Positions 8,910-17,001 of a stretch of DNA of 64,000 bases are shown here, piece after piece (position 1 is the first letter of the stretch; the number at the start of each line of letters is the position of its first letter). A program made the translations under genes and the position numbers. The notes below the pieces were generated by a model. The model did no database searches and was not told the DNA's origin. It was given only the letters and a program-made list of their open reading frames with translations. Origin of the DNA: an uncultured Rhodospirillaceae bacterium (GTDB taxonomy: Bacteria > Pseudomonadota > Alphaproteobacteria > Azospirillales > Azospirillaceae); NCBI GenBank assembly GCA_937927415.1, contig CALBDS010000003.1:372001-436000 (forward strand), written 5' to 3'.

Positions 8910-10307
8910 TTACCGTTGAAGAGCGGCGAAGCGGTCCAGCATGGCGATGTGGGCGCGGATGCCGTTCTTGTAGCACCGCAACTCGAACTTCTCGTTGGGT
9001 GAATGGATGCGGTCATCCTCCAGCCCGAAACCGACGAAGATCGAATCGAGGCCCAGTTCATCGCGCACATAACCGCCCACCGGGATCGACCCGCCGCTGC
9101 CGATCATGGCCGGGCGGTTGTCGAACACGTCGCCCAAGGCGTCCAGGGTCGCCCGCAGATAGGGGGAATCGGTGGGCACGCAGAAGCCCGGCGACTTGCC
9201 GAAGGTCTTGTACTCCACCTGGGCATCCGGCGGCAGACGGTCGGCGAAGAACGCCTTGATCCCGGCCAGAACGGCGTCGGGATCCTGCCCCGGCACCAGA
9301 CGGCAGGAGAATTTGGCGGTGGCCTTGGAGGCGATGACCGTCTTGGCCCCGTCGCCGGTGTAGCCGCCGATGATGCCGTTGATGTCGCAGGTGGGGCGCG
9401 CCCACAGCCGTTCGGCCAGGGACCGCCCGGCCTCCCCCGCCGGGGTCTTCAGCCCCACACCGGCCAGGAACGCCGCCTCGTCATAGCCCAGCCCGTCCCA
9501 GATGGCCTTTTCCTCGGCCGACGGTTCGGCGATCCCGTCGTAGAAGCCGGGGAAACGCACCCGGCCCTGCTCGTCGTGGATCTGGCCCAGGATGCGGGTC
9601 AGGGCGTTGATCGGGTTCAGCACCGCACCGCCGAACATGCCGGAGTGCAGGTCATGGCTGGGGCCGGTCAGCGTCGCTTCCACATAGAGCAGGCCGCGCA
9701 GGCGGGTGGTGATGGCCGGGGTGTCGATGGTCCAGGCGTTGGTGTCGGTGATGACGCACACATCCGCCGCCAGTTCGGCGCGGTTGTCGCGCAGGAAACG
9801 TTGCAGGGACGGGCTGCCCGACTCCTCCTCCCCCTCCAGCAGCACGGTGATGCGCACGGGAAGCGTGCCGTGGACGGCTTTCCACAGGCGGAACGCCTCC
9901 AGGAAGGTCATCACCTGTCCCTTATCGTCCACCGCCCCGCGGGCGACCAGACGGGGGCCGTGCTGCGCCTCGACGATCACCGGGTCGAAGGGCGGGCTGG
10001 TCCACAGATCCAGCGGTTCGGGCGGCTGGACGTCGTAATGGCCGTAATAGAGGATGTGCGGCGCATCCGCGGGGCCGGGGTAATGGGCCACCACCGCCGG
10101 CAGCCAGCCGGTTTCCCGAATGCCGGCGTCGAACCCCAGCGCCTGCAGTTCCGTCGTCAGCCACGCGGCCGCACGGCGGACCTCCCCCTCATGATCGGGC
10201 TTGGAACTGACGCTGGGGATGCGCAGCAGGTCGATGAGGCGGGCAACGGACTGGTCGAAAGCCCGATCGGCCTCCGCCAGAACCGGCGCTTGGAGCAGGC
10301 TGGTCAT
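8910..10307 (-). CDS. M20-family metallopeptidase (dipeptidase type)
   Basis: A 465-residue zinc peptidase of the M20/M25/M40 family, resembling bacterial dipeptidases. The first metal motif is YGHYDVQPPEPLDLWTSPPF. The bridging Asp is in ARGAVDDKGQV, and the catalytic Glu pair is in LLEGEEESGS. The lid domain motif HDLHSGMFGG and the C-terminal metal His in DDRIHSPNEKFEL are also present. I start at the ATG at 10307 because AGAGGAACC precedes it; an upstream extension to 10400 has no support. No signal peptide is seen, so it is cytoplasmic. The specific substrate cannot be told. Confidence 0.92.
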   Translation of the reverse strand: MTSLLQAPVLAEADRAFDQSVARLIDLLRIPSVSSKPDHEGEVRRAAAWLTTELQALGFDAGIRETGWLPAVVAHYPGPADAPHILYYGHYDVQPPEPLDLWTSPPFDPVIVEAQHGPRLVARGAVDDKGQVMTFLEAFRLWKAVHGTLPVRITVLLEGEEESGSPSLQRFLRDNRAELAADVCVITDTNAWTIDTPAITTRLRGLLYVEATLTGPSHDLHSGMFGGAVLNPINALTRILGQIHDEQGRVRFPGFYDGIAEPSAEEKAIWDGLGYDEAAFLAGVGLKTPAGEAGRSLAERLWARPTCDINGIIGGYTGDGAKTVIASKATAKFSCRLVPGQDPDAVLAGIKAFFADRLPPDAQVEYKTFGKSPGFCVPTDSPYLRATLDALGDVFDNRPAMIGSGGSIPVGGYVRDELGLDSIFVGFGLEDDRIHSPNEKFELRCYKNGIRAHIAMLDRFAALQR

Positions 10308-10426
10308 GGTTCCTCTGTCTCTTCCCCGTTTCCCGCCCGTTGGCGGACCGACGGTTGCGCCCAAAAGGATGGGGAGCCGTCGGCTGCCTGTCAAACCCAT
10401 TTGCCGGGCGGCAGGGTGGCGTTAGG

Positions 10427-10756
10427 ATGGCCGCCCCCAACACCCCGCCAGCGGTCCCGCCCATGCCCGTGTTCCAGTTTCCCGACGATGCCGATTGGGA
10501 TTTTTCCCAGGACCGGCTGGTCTTCACCGTGCAGGTGGGGGAATACGTGGGCAGCGTGTTCGTGGACAAGCGCACCTTCACCTCGCTGATGGAGCGCCGC
10601 CCGACGCCGGAGGAAGCCAACGCCTTTTTCCACGACAACCGCCCGGCGTTCGAGCGGGCGGTGGAGATGCGCATCATGGACCGGCGCCTTGACCCGGACG
10701 CCAACATCCACCTGACCGCCCGCGACGTGCGCCAAGCGGGGCGCAGCCCGCACTGA
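10427..10756 (+). CDS. DUF1488-like small protein
   Basis: A small protein of about 109 residues. Its second half (FHDNRPAFERAVEMRI, then a region ending in LTARDVR) resembles DUF1488 proteins, which typically show a HxxNRxxIExxA pattern followed by a short strand. Function is unknown for the family. The start is uncertain: ATG at 10427 has GCAGGGTGG about eight bases upstream, while ATG at 10463 (MPVFQF) would remove a Pro-rich leader. The gene is convergent with lexA. The family assignment rests on my recall of the motif. Confidence 0.65.
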   Translation: MAAPNTPPAVPPMPVFQFPDDADWDFSQDRLVFTVQVGEYVGSVFVDKRTFTSLMERRPTPEEANAFFHDNRPAFERAVEMRIMDRRLDPDANIHLTARDVRQAGRSPH

Positions 10757-10764
10757 CTCCAGGC

Positions 10765-10778
10765 GGGGCGCAAGCCCC
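10765..10778. terminator. Small GC hairpin between convergent DUF1488-like gene and lexA
   Basis: GGGGC, then a GCAA tetraloop, then GCCCC, in the 33-base gap between the two convergent genes. There is no T-run on either side, so termination function is only suggested by position. A similar GCGGGGCGCAGCCC segment lies 26 bases upstream at the end of the + strand gene. Confidence 0.3.
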
Positions 10779-10789
10779 CAGTGACGGGA

Positions 10790-11497
10790 TCAATAGCGCC
10801 GGATCAGCCCGGCCAGACGCCCCTGCACCCGCACACGGTCGGCGCCGAAGATGCGGGTTTCGTACGCGGCATTGGCCGGTTCGAGCGCCACGGTGTTGCC
10901 CTTGCGGCGCAGGCGCTTCAGCGTCACCTCGTTGTCGTCCACCAGCGCCACCACAATGGCGCCGCTTTCCGCTGTGTCGCACCGCTGGATAATCACGGTG
11001 TCGCCGTCGAGGATGCCGGCGTCGATCATGGAATCCCCCGCCACTTCCAGCGCGTAATGGTCGCCGGGGGTCAGCAGGGCGGTGGGAACGTCGATGAAAT
11101 TGGTGGTATCGCGCAACGCCTCGATCGGCGTGCCGGCGGCGATGCGGCCATACAGCGGCAGCGACAAAGCTTCGCCCGCCCCTGTGCTGTCGCGGCCCAT
11201 CAGGGCGTTGGCGAAATCGCCCTTGATGACGTTGGGCTGGAAGCGGGTGCGGCTGCTCTTCGCGGCGGGGCCGTTTTCCAGCCCTTCGGGCAGGCGCAGC
11301 ACCTCCAGCGCGCGGGCGCGGTGGGGCAGACGGCGGATGAAGCCGCGTTCCTCCAGCCCGGTGATGAGGCGGTGGATGCCGGATTTGGATTTGAGGTTCA
11401 GCGCGTCCTTCATCTCATCGAAGGAAGGCGACACGCCGCCCTGGCTCAGCCGCTCATGGATGAAAAGCAGCAGCTCGTGCTGTTTGCGCGTGAGCAT
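10790..11497 (-). CDS. lexA: LexA repressor (SOS response)
   Basis: A 235-residue SOS repressor. The N-terminal winged helix covers about residues 1-65 (MLTRKQHELLLFIHERL, then SPSFDEMKDAL). The C-terminal self-cleaving peptidase-S24 domain has the cleavage site Ala121-Gly122 in GRIAAGTP, nucleophile Ser156 in GDSMIDAGI and general base Lys194 in NEVTLKRL, so RecA-stimulated autocleavage should be intact. I use the ATG at 11497, which gives the canonical MLTRKQ start; an extension to 11569 would run through the LexA box. The gene follows moeA on the same strand. Confidence 0.96.
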   Translation of the reverse strand: MLTRKQHELLLFIHERLSQGGVSPSFDEMKDALNLKSKSGIHRLITGLEERGFIRRLPHRARALEVLRLPEGLENGPAAKSSRTRFQPNVIKGDFANALMGRDSTGAGEALSLPLYGRIAAGTPIEALRDTTNFIDVPTALLTPGDHYALEVAGDSMIDAGILDGDTVIIQRCDTAESGAIVVALVDDNEVTLKRLRRKGNTVALEPANAAYETRIFGADRVRVQGRLAGLIRRY

Positions 11498-11540
11498 GGT
11501 CGCCTCCGGCCCCAAAAACTGGAACAAATCACACACATAT

Positions 11541-11555
11541 GTTCTAGTTTGGTTC
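11541..11555. promoter_or_regulatory. LexA box upstream of lexA (GTTC-N7-GTTC)
   Basis: GTTC at 11541-11544, seven bases, then GTTC at 11552-11555; this reads GAAC-N7-GAAC on the minus strand. It exactly matches the direct-repeat SOS box known for alphaproteobacteria. It lies 44 bases upstream of the lexA ATG, which implies autoregulation. It also supports the shorter lexA start, because the longer one would place the operator inside the coding sequence. Confidence 0.85.
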
Positions 11556-11605
11556 TGAATTCCCGTCAAGCCGGAAGCGTATCGCCGGGATAAAATTTCT
11601 GGCTG

Positions 11606-12823
11606 TCACAGCCCCACGGCACCACCCGTCAGGGGAAGCACCGTCACGGTTTCCCCCACCGCAGCCGCCGGCGCATGGGGGGAACGCAGGATCAGCCCGT
11701 CGGCGCGGGCCAGACGGGACATCATGGCGCTGTCCTGGCGGGAAAAGGGGGTGGCGATCCACCCGCCCCCGCCGTCGCGGCCAAGGGTGACGCGCACGAA
11801 ATCGGCGCGTTCGTCGCACGGCGGCAGTGCGGCCGCCAGCGTGGCCGGCACGGTCGGCGCATCCTCCGCCGCCATGCCCTGAAGCGCGCGCAGGATGGGG
11901 CGCAGGAACACCACCGCCGCCACCGCCGCCGACACCGGATTGCCGGGCAGGCCGAGGAAGCGCGGCCCGCCGCCGGTGCCGAACAGCACCCCCTTGCCCG
12001 GGCGCATGGCCACACCATCCACCAGCGGATCCCGGCCCAGCACGGCGCGCACATGGTCGTGGTCGCCCTGCGCCGCCCCGCCGGCGGTGACCAGCAGATC
12101 GGCCCCGGCCCCGTCCGCCGCCAACGCCGCCAGCGCCTCCGGCGTGTCGGCGGCGACACCGAGGTTGTGGGGAATGCCGCCTTCCACCGTCACCAGGGCG
12201 CACAAGGCGATGGCGTTGGAACTGACGATCTGCCCCGGCGCCAGCGGTTCGCCGGGCAGGCGGATTTCGTCGCCGGTGGCCAGCACCGCCACCCGCGGGC
12301 GGCGGTGGACACGCACCCAGGCGGCGTTGGCCCCAGCGGCCAGCGCCACGTCACGCGCGCTCAGCCGGCGCCCGGCGGGAATCAGCACGTCCCCGGCGGT
12401 GAAATCCAGCCCGGCGGGGCGGATGAAACGGCCCGGACGCGGCGCCAGCGGAAAATGCGCCCGGTCGCCGTCCGCCGTCACATCCTCCTGCATCACCACG
12501 GCGTCGGCGCCGTCGGGGATGGCTGCACCGGTGAAGATGCGCACCGTCTGCCCCGGTCCCAGCCGCCCGGCGAACGGATGACCGGCCGCCGATTCCCCGA
12601 TGCGGGTCAGGGTCACCGGCGCACCGGCGTGGGCGCCGTCGAGATCGGCGGCACGCACCGCCCAACCATCCATGGCGGCGTTGGCAAAGGGCGGCTGGGT
12701 CAGGCGGGCGGTCACCGGCTCGGCCAGCACCCGGCCCAGCGCCTCGGTCACGAAGACGGTTTCCGCCGGCAGCGGCGGACAGGCGGGCAGGATGCGGGAC
12801 AGAGCCTCGGCGACGGAGATCAT
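11606..12823 (-). CDS. moeA: Molybdopterin molybdotransferase MoeA
   Basis: A 405-residue protein that inserts molybdate into adenylylated molybdopterin, completing the molybdenum cofactor. Family motifs are seen in order: NAAMDGWAVRA near residue 50, IFTGAAIPDGADAVVMQEDV, VLATGDEI, then VTAGGAAQGDHD and MRPGKG, with FLGLPGNPVSAAV late in the catalytic domain. Domain IV closes the protein. The ATG at 12823 overlaps the moaC stop by four bases (ATGA), which indicates translational coupling. It sits in a trpC-moaC-moeA-lexA order found in related alphaproteobacteria. Confidence 0.95.
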   Translation of the reverse strand: MISVAEALSRILPACPPLPAETVFVTEALGRVLAEPVTARLTQPPFANAAMDGWAVRAADLDGAHAGAPVTLTRIGESAAGHPFAGRLGPGQTVRIFTGAAIPDGADAVVMQEDVTADGDRAHFPLAPRPGRFIRPAGLDFTAGDVLIPAGRRLSARDVALAAGANAAWVRVHRRPRVAVLATGDEIRLPGEPLAPGQIVSSNAIALCALVTVEGGIPHNLGVAADTPEALAALAADGAGADLLVTAGGAAQGDHDHVRAVLGRDPLVDGVAMRPGKGVLFGTGGGPRFLGLPGNPVSAAVAAVVFLRPILRALQGMAAEDAPTVPATLAAALPPCDERADFVRVTLGRDGGGGWIATPFSRQDSAMMSRLARADGLILRSPHAPAAAVGETVTVLPLTGGAVGL

Positions 12824-13752
12824 GACGCCGCCACCCACTCGCCGCTCTTGCCGCCGGCCTTGTGGACCAGCCGGATGTCGGTCAGCACCATGCCGCGGTC
12901 CACCGCCTTGCACATGTCATAGACGGTCAGCGCGGCGATGGACACGGCGGTCAGCGCCTCCATCTCCACGCCTGTACGGCCCCGCAGCTTGCAGGTGGCG
13001 GTGATGTCCACAGCGTTGCGTTCGGGGGCAAGGGTCAGATCGACGGTGACGCCGGTCAGCGCCAGCGGGTGGCACAGCGGGATCAGGTCGGGGGTGCGCT
13101 TGGCCCCCATGATGCCGGCCAGCCGCGCCACCGACAGCACGTCGCCCTTCTTCACGCCGCCCTCGTGGATCAGGCGCAGGGTGGCCGGCTGCATGATGAC
13201 GCTGCCGCGGGCGGTGGCGGTGCGCTCCGTCTCGGTCTTTTCCGACACGTCCACCATCACGGCGCGGCCCTCGGCGTCGAAATGGTTGAAGCCCATCAGA
13301 CTCTTTTCCAGAAAGACGCTGCGTTCCAGCGGCGGATAATCGGCAAAGGGGCCGCGCTCGTGGAAGCCGGCGGTGCGGTAGAGGCCCAGCGCCTCCGGCT
13401 GCTTGACGCCGGTTTCAAGCATCAGCCGGGCCAGGTTCAGGCCGCGCGCCTCCGCCTCCAGCCGGTCGAGCAGACGGCGCCCGACGCCGGTGCCGCGGGC
13501 CGACGGCACCACGAACATCCGCTTCACCTCGCCATAGCCGTCGGGGTCGAGACGCAGGGCGGCACAGCCCACCGCCACGCCGTTGGACAGGGCCAGGAAG
13601 AAGCGCATGTCCGGCTCGGCCAGCCGATCCACGTCGAGCAGATAATTCTCGCCCGGGTCATAGGTGGCGTTCAGGGTATCGTCCAGCGCCGACACCAGCC
13701 GCCGGGCGTCGGGGGAACGGGGGTCGGCAGCCTCGATCACCAGATGCGCCAT
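12820..13752 (-). CDS. moaC: GNAT N-acetyltransferase / MoaC fusion (cyclic pyranopterin monophosphate synthase)
   Basis: One uninterrupted 310-codon frame encodes two enzymes. Residues 1-150 are a GNAT acetyltransferase with the acetyl-CoA loop ARGTGVGRRLL. Residues from Met153 (base 13296) to the end are complete MoaC, with DLIPLCHPLALTG, GRTGVEMEALTA and MCKAVDRGM carrying the family's His and Lys residues. MoaC helps turn GTP-derived cyclic dehydro-GTP into cPMP for molybdenum cofactor. The junction reads EKSL-MGFNHF with only two residues of linker, and an out-of-frame TGA overlaps the MoaC ATG there. Either a real fusion or a one-base indel joined two genes; a MoaC start at 13296 could also be used independently. 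Confidence 0.85.
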   Translation of the reverse strand: MAHLVIEAADPRSPDARRLVSALDDTLNATYDPGENYLLDVDRLAEPDMRFFLALSNGVAVGCAALRLDPDGYGEVKRMFVVPSARGTGVGRRLLDRLEAEARGLNLARLMLETGVKQPEALGLYRTAGFHERGPFADYPPLERSVFLEKSLMGFNHFDAEGRAVMVDVSEKTETERTATARGSVIMQPATLRLIHEGGVKKGDVLSVARLAGIMGAKRTPDLIPLCHPLALTGVTVDLTLAPERNAVDITATCKLRGRTGVEMEALTAVSIAALTVYDMCKAVDRGMVLTDIRLVHKAGGKSGEWVAAS

Positions 13753-13783
13753 GGCGGATTCCTTCCTCTCTCAAGGTCACGTC

Positions 13784-13901
13784 ATCGGGGGCGCTGCCCC
13801 CGATACCCCCGGCAAGGGCGATGGCCCTTGCATCCCGATGAATGGGGTGCAGGGGCGGTTGCGCCCCTGCCGGGGAGTGTCGAGGGGAGGATCCCCTCGA
13901 C
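13784..13901. repeat. Array of four consecutive hairpins between trpC and the GNAT-moaC gene
   Basis: Four perfect inverted repeats follow one another in 118 bases. Hairpin 1 (13784-13804) has arms ATCGGGGGC/GCCCCCGAT and loop GCT. Hairpin 2 (13812-13831) has arms GCAAGGGC/GCCCTTGC and loop GATG. Hairpin 3 (13849-13870) has arms GCAGGGGCG/CGCCCCTGC and loop GTTG. Hairpin 4 (13879-13901) has arms GTCGAGGGGA/TCCCCTCGAC and loop GGA. No T-run follows. It may be a dispersed extragenic palindromic element that stabilises or punctuates the mRNA. Confidence 0.8.
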
Positions 13902-13912
13902 CGGCGAAGCCG

Positions 13913-14704
13913 TCAGCGGGCCAGCAGGGCGCGGGTGGCGGCGGTCACATCATCCTGGCGCATCAGCGATTCGCCCACCAGGAAACACGAAGCCCCCACC
14001 GCCGCCATGCGGGCAAGGTCGGCGGGGCCGTACAGCCCGCTTTCCGCCACCAGCATCTTGCCCGCCGGCACGCCCGCGGCCAGTTCCTCGGTGGTCTTCA
14101 GATCGACCGCCAGGGTCTTGAGGTTGCGGTTGTTGACGCCCAGAAGCTCGGCATCCAGGGTCAGCGCCCGCTCCATCTCGGCGCCGTCGTGGACCTCCAC
14201 CAGCACATCCATGCCCCAGTGACGGGCGGCTGCCAGCAGGTCCGCCGCCCGGGCATCCTCCAGTGCGGCCATGATGAGCAGGATGCAGTCGGCCCCCAGC
14301 GCGCGGGCCTCGGCCACCTGATAGGTGTCGAGCATGAAATCCTTGCGCAGGCACGGCAGCTCCACCGCCGCCCGTGCCGCCACCAGATAGTCGTCGCGGC
14401 CCTGGAAATACGGCTCGTCGGTCAAAACCGACAGGCACGACGCCCCACCCGCGGCATAGGCCCGCGCCAGGGCCGGCGGGTCGAAATCGGCGCGGATCAG
14501 CCCCTTGGACGGGCTGGCCTTCTTGATTTCGGCGATCAGCCCATAGCGCCCCTCGGCCACCGCCCGTTTCAGCGCCGCCTTGAACCCGCGGGGGGCCGAC
14601 GCCGCACGGGCGGCATCTTCCACCACGGCCAGGGGGCGGGCCGCCTTGCACGCGGCCACATGGGCGCGCTTGTCGTCGCAAATGCGGGCGAGAACGTCGC
14701 TCAT
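13913..14704 (-). CDS. trpC: Indole-3-glycerol phosphate synthase TrpC
   Basis: A 263-residue TIM-barrel enzyme of tryptophan synthesis that closes the indole ring from carboxyphenylamino-deoxyribulose phosphate. Catalytic-lysine signatures are visible: IAEIKKASPSKG near residue 60 and CLRKDFMLD near 120. The Glu motif LVEVHDGAEM, the GVNNRNLKTL loop and the phosphate-binding VAESGL and FLVGESLM segments follow. The ATG overlaps the trpD stop by four bases, so trpG, trpD and trpC form one operon. Confidence 0.96.
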   Translation of the reverse strand: MSDVLARICDDKRAHVAACKAARPLAVVEDAARAASAPRGFKAALKRAVAEGRYGLIAEIKKASPSKGLIRADFDPPALARAYAAGGASCLSVLTDEPYFQGRDDYLVAARAAVELPCLRKDFMLDTYQVAEARALGADCILLIMAALEDARAADLLAAARHWGMDVLVEVHDGAEMERALTLDAELLGVNNRNLKTLAVDLKTTEELAAGVPAGKMLVAESGLYGPADLARMAAVGASCFLVGESLMRQDDVTAATRALLAR

Positions 14705-15750
14705 GCCACCACCCCTTCGTTGGTGGTGGTGACCAGACGGTGCAGCACCGACCGCGCCCCGCCGTTGTCGATGGCCGCACGGGCCATCTCCACACCGTCG
14801 CGCAGCGACTCCACCCGGCCCGCCACCACCAGCGCGGCCCCGGCGTTCAGCACCACAATGTCGCGGTAGGGGCCGGGTGCGCCGTCGAACAGGGCGTGGA
14901 TGGCGGCGGCGTTGGCGGCGGGATCACCGCCCTTCAGATCCTCCGGCCGGGCGCGGAACACCCCCACCTCCTCCGGCAGGATCTCGAACACGCGGACGGT
15001 GCCGTCGCGCAGTTCGGCGACCGTGGTCGGGCCGGTGGTGGTGATCTCGTCCAGCCCGTCGGAGCCGTGGACGATCCACGCCGCGTCCGACCCCAGCCGG
15101 TGCAGCACATGGGCCAGCGGCTCCACCCACTGCTTGGCGTACACCCCCAGAAGCTGGCGCTTGGCCCCCGCCGGGTTGGACAGCGGCCCCAGCAGGTTGA
15201 AGATGGTGCGGGTGCCCAGTTCCACCCGCGTCGGCCCGACGTTGCGCATGGCAAGGTGATGGCGCGGCGCCATCAGGAAGCCGATCTTCACATCCCACAG
15301 CGCCTTCTTCACCAGCGCCATGTCGCAGTCGAGGTTGACCCCCAGCGCCCCCAGCACGTCCGCCGCCCCCGATTTGGACGACATGGCGCGGTTGCCGTGC
15401 TTGGCGACCGGCACACCGCAGGCGGCGGCCACGATGGCGGCGGCGGTGGAGATGTTGTAGGTCCCGGCCCCGTCGCCGCCGGTGCCGCAGGTGTCGATGG
15501 TGCCCGGCGGTGCCTCGACCGGCACGGCCTTGCTCCGCATGACGCGGGCGGCCCCGGTGATCTCGTCCACCGTTTCGCCACGCACGCGCAGCGCCATCAG
15601 AAAGCCGCCCATCTGCGCCGGGGTGGCGTTGCCCGACATGATGGTGTCGAAGGCGAATCCGGCCTCCGCCTCGGTCAGCGCCGACCCGGCGGCAACACGG
15701 GCCAGCACGGCCTTCATATCGGTGATGTCACCGGCGGCGGGGGCACTCAT
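14701..15750 (-). CDS. trpD: Anthranilate phosphoribosyltransferase TrpD
   Basis: A 349-residue enzyme that joins anthranilate to phosphoribosyl pyrophosphate. The PRPP and metal sites are clear: DTCGTGGDGAGTYNIST near residue 85, then VAKHGNRAMSSKSGAADVL, and later NLLGPLSNPA. I start at the ATG at 15750 (MSAPAAGD); the frame is open further upstream but that part overlaps trpG. There are 14 bases between the trpG stop and this start. Confidence 0.96.
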   Translation of the reverse strand: MSAPAAGDITDMKAVLARVAAGSALTEAEAGFAFDTIMSGNATPAQMGGFLMALRVRGETVDEITGAARVMRSKAVPVEAPPGTIDTCGTGGDGAGTYNISTAAAIVAAACGVPVAKHGNRAMSSKSGAADVLGALGVNLDCDMALVKKALWDVKIGFLMAPRHHLAMRNVGPTRVELGTRTIFNLLGPLSNPAGAKRQLLGVYAKQWVEPLAHVLHRLGSDAAWIVHGSDGLDEITTTGPTTVAELRDGTVRVFEILPEEVGVFRARPEDLKGGDPAANAAAIHALFDGAPGPYRDIVVLNAGAALVVAGRVESLRDGVEMARAAIDNGGARSVLHRLVTTTNEGVVA

Positions 15751-15764
15751 TCGGCGGTCTCCGT

Positions 15765-16349
15765 TTATTCGGCGGTTTCGAGAGTGAGGGACAGGAAATT
15801 GTCCAGGATGGCGTGGCCGTGCTCGCTCTCGATGCTTTCGGGATGGAACTGCACGCCGTGAATGGGCAGGTCGCGGTGCTGCATGGCCATGATGAGGCCG
15901 TCTTCGGTCCAGCCGGTGACCTCCAGGCAATCGGGCAGCGTGTCGCGCTCCACGATCAAGGAGTGGTAGCGGGTGGCGCGGAACGGGCTGGGCAGGCCGC
16001 GCAGCACCCCCAGCCCGGTGTGATGGATCGAATCCACCTTGCCGTGCATGGGCACCGGCGCGCGGATGACCCGCCCGCCGAACGCCTGGCCGATGGCCTG
16101 GTGCCCCAGGCACACGCCGAACAGCGGCACCCGCGACTCCGCCGCCGCGGCGATCAGCGGCAGGCAGATGCCGGCCTTGTCCGGGTCGCAGGGGCCGGGA
16201 GACAGCACGATCCCGTCGGGGCGCAGGGCAAGCGCCTCCTCCACCGTCAGGGCATCGTTGCGGCGAACCTCCACCTCCGCGCCAAGCTCGCCCAGATAGT
16301 GGACGAGGTTGTAGGTGAAGCTGTCGTAGTTATCGATGAGCAGCAGCAT
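15765..16349 (-). CDS. trpG: Anthranilate synthase glutamine amidotransferase subunit TrpG (PabA-like)
   Basis: A 194-residue class-I glutamine amidotransferase that delivers ammonia for anthranilate synthesis. The triad is complete: Cys80 in FGVCLGHQ, and His and Glu in VQFHPESIESEHG. The oxyanion strand LSPGPCDPD is present. No trpE lies in the window. In Azospirillum a fused TrpEG is known elsewhere, so this free subunit may serve a second synthase or p-aminobenzoate synthesis. No Trp-rich leader peptide is visible upstream. Confidence 0.94.
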   Translation of the reverse strand: MLLLIDNYDSFTYNLVHYLGELGAEVEVRRNDALTVEEALALRPDGIVLSPGPCDPDKAGICLPLIAAAAESRVPLFGVCLGHQAIGQAFGGRVIRAPVPMHGKVDSIHHTGLGVLRGLPSPFRATRYHSLIVERDTLPDCLEVTGWTEDGLIMAMQHRDLPIHGVQFHPESIESEHGHAILDNFLSLTLETAE

Positions 16350-16444
16350 TGCGGCGTCCCCGGCGTTCCGGCCCCGTTCCAGATGCCGGCTACCCTATCC
16401 CCGTGCGGCGCGGATTTCCAGCGTCGCGGCATGGATGCGCCCTC

Positions 16445-16475
16445 TTGACCTTCCCGCCGCTGGAAGCCTTACACC
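16445..16475 (+). promoter_or_regulatory. CueR/MerR-type operator-promoter with long spacer
   Basis: A -35 element TTGACC (16445-16450) and a -10-like TACACC (16470-16475) are separated by 19 bases, the long spacer typical of MerR-family promoters. The spacer holds the dyad CTTCC-N7-GGAAG (16450-16466), the core of known CueR sites. It faces cueR, whose ATG is about 105 bases downstream, so it probably drives the cueR-DUF610-copZ unit and makes it copper-inducible. Confidence 0.65.
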
Positions 16476-16581
16476 CCTGTCCCGTGCAAGCACCCTGTTG
16501 CAGTCCCGGTGCCCCGGTGCCACCCTGGCGCCCGTGCGGGCCGAGGGGCGTCGGCACGGGTGACCGGCAAGGCAGAATGAC

Positions 16582-17001
16582 ATGAACATCGGCACGGCGG
16601 CCAAACGCTCCGGCGTTCCGGCCAAGACCATCCGCTATTACGAAGGGGTCGGGCTGATCCCCTCCGCCGGGCGCACGGCGGCGGGATACCGGGTCTATTC
16701 CGATGCGGATGTGGAAACGCTGCGCTTCATCCACCGTGCCCGCTCCCTGGGGTTTTCGGTGAAGGAGGTGGCGGCCCTGCTGACCCTGTGGCACGACCGC
16801 GGCCGCGCCAGCGCCGACGTGCGGGCGCTGGCGCTGGACCATGTGGCGGGAATCGACGCCCGCATCGCCGAGTTGCAGGGGATGCGCCGCACCCTGATGG
16901 CGCTGGTGGACCGCTGCGCCGGGGACGACCGCCCCGACTGTCCGATTCTCGACGGGCTGGCCGCGGGCGCGTGCTGCCAGAGCGGCGGGGGGGCCGCCTG
17001 A
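16582..17001 (+). CDS. cueR: Cu(I)-responsive MerR-family regulator CueR
   Basis: A 139-residue activator. The N-terminal MerR helix-turn-helix is typical (MNIGTAAKRSGVPAKTIRYY) and is followed by the dimerisation helix. The metal site is Cys112-x7-Cys120 (CAGDDRPDC), identical in spacing and numbering to E. coli CueR and characteristic of monovalent copper, silver and gold sensors. The C-terminal pair Cys131-Cys132 is also usual for CueR. The gene leads a unit with a deacetylase-like gene (stop/start overlap) and copZ. No CopA ATPase lies nearby, so its other targets are elsewhere. Confidence 0.92.
   Translation: MNIGTAAKRSGVPAKTIRYYEGVGLIPSAGRTAAGYRVYSDADVETLRFIHRARSLGFSVKEVAALLTLWHDRGRASADVRALALDHVAGIDARIAELQGMRRTLMALVDRCAGDDRPDCPILDGLAAGACCQSGGGAA

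Noticed and set aside
16350..16444. A possible tryptophan leader/attenuator upstream of trpG
   Set aside because: Translating the upstream minus strand shows no short peptide with tandem Trp codons and no terminator-like stem.
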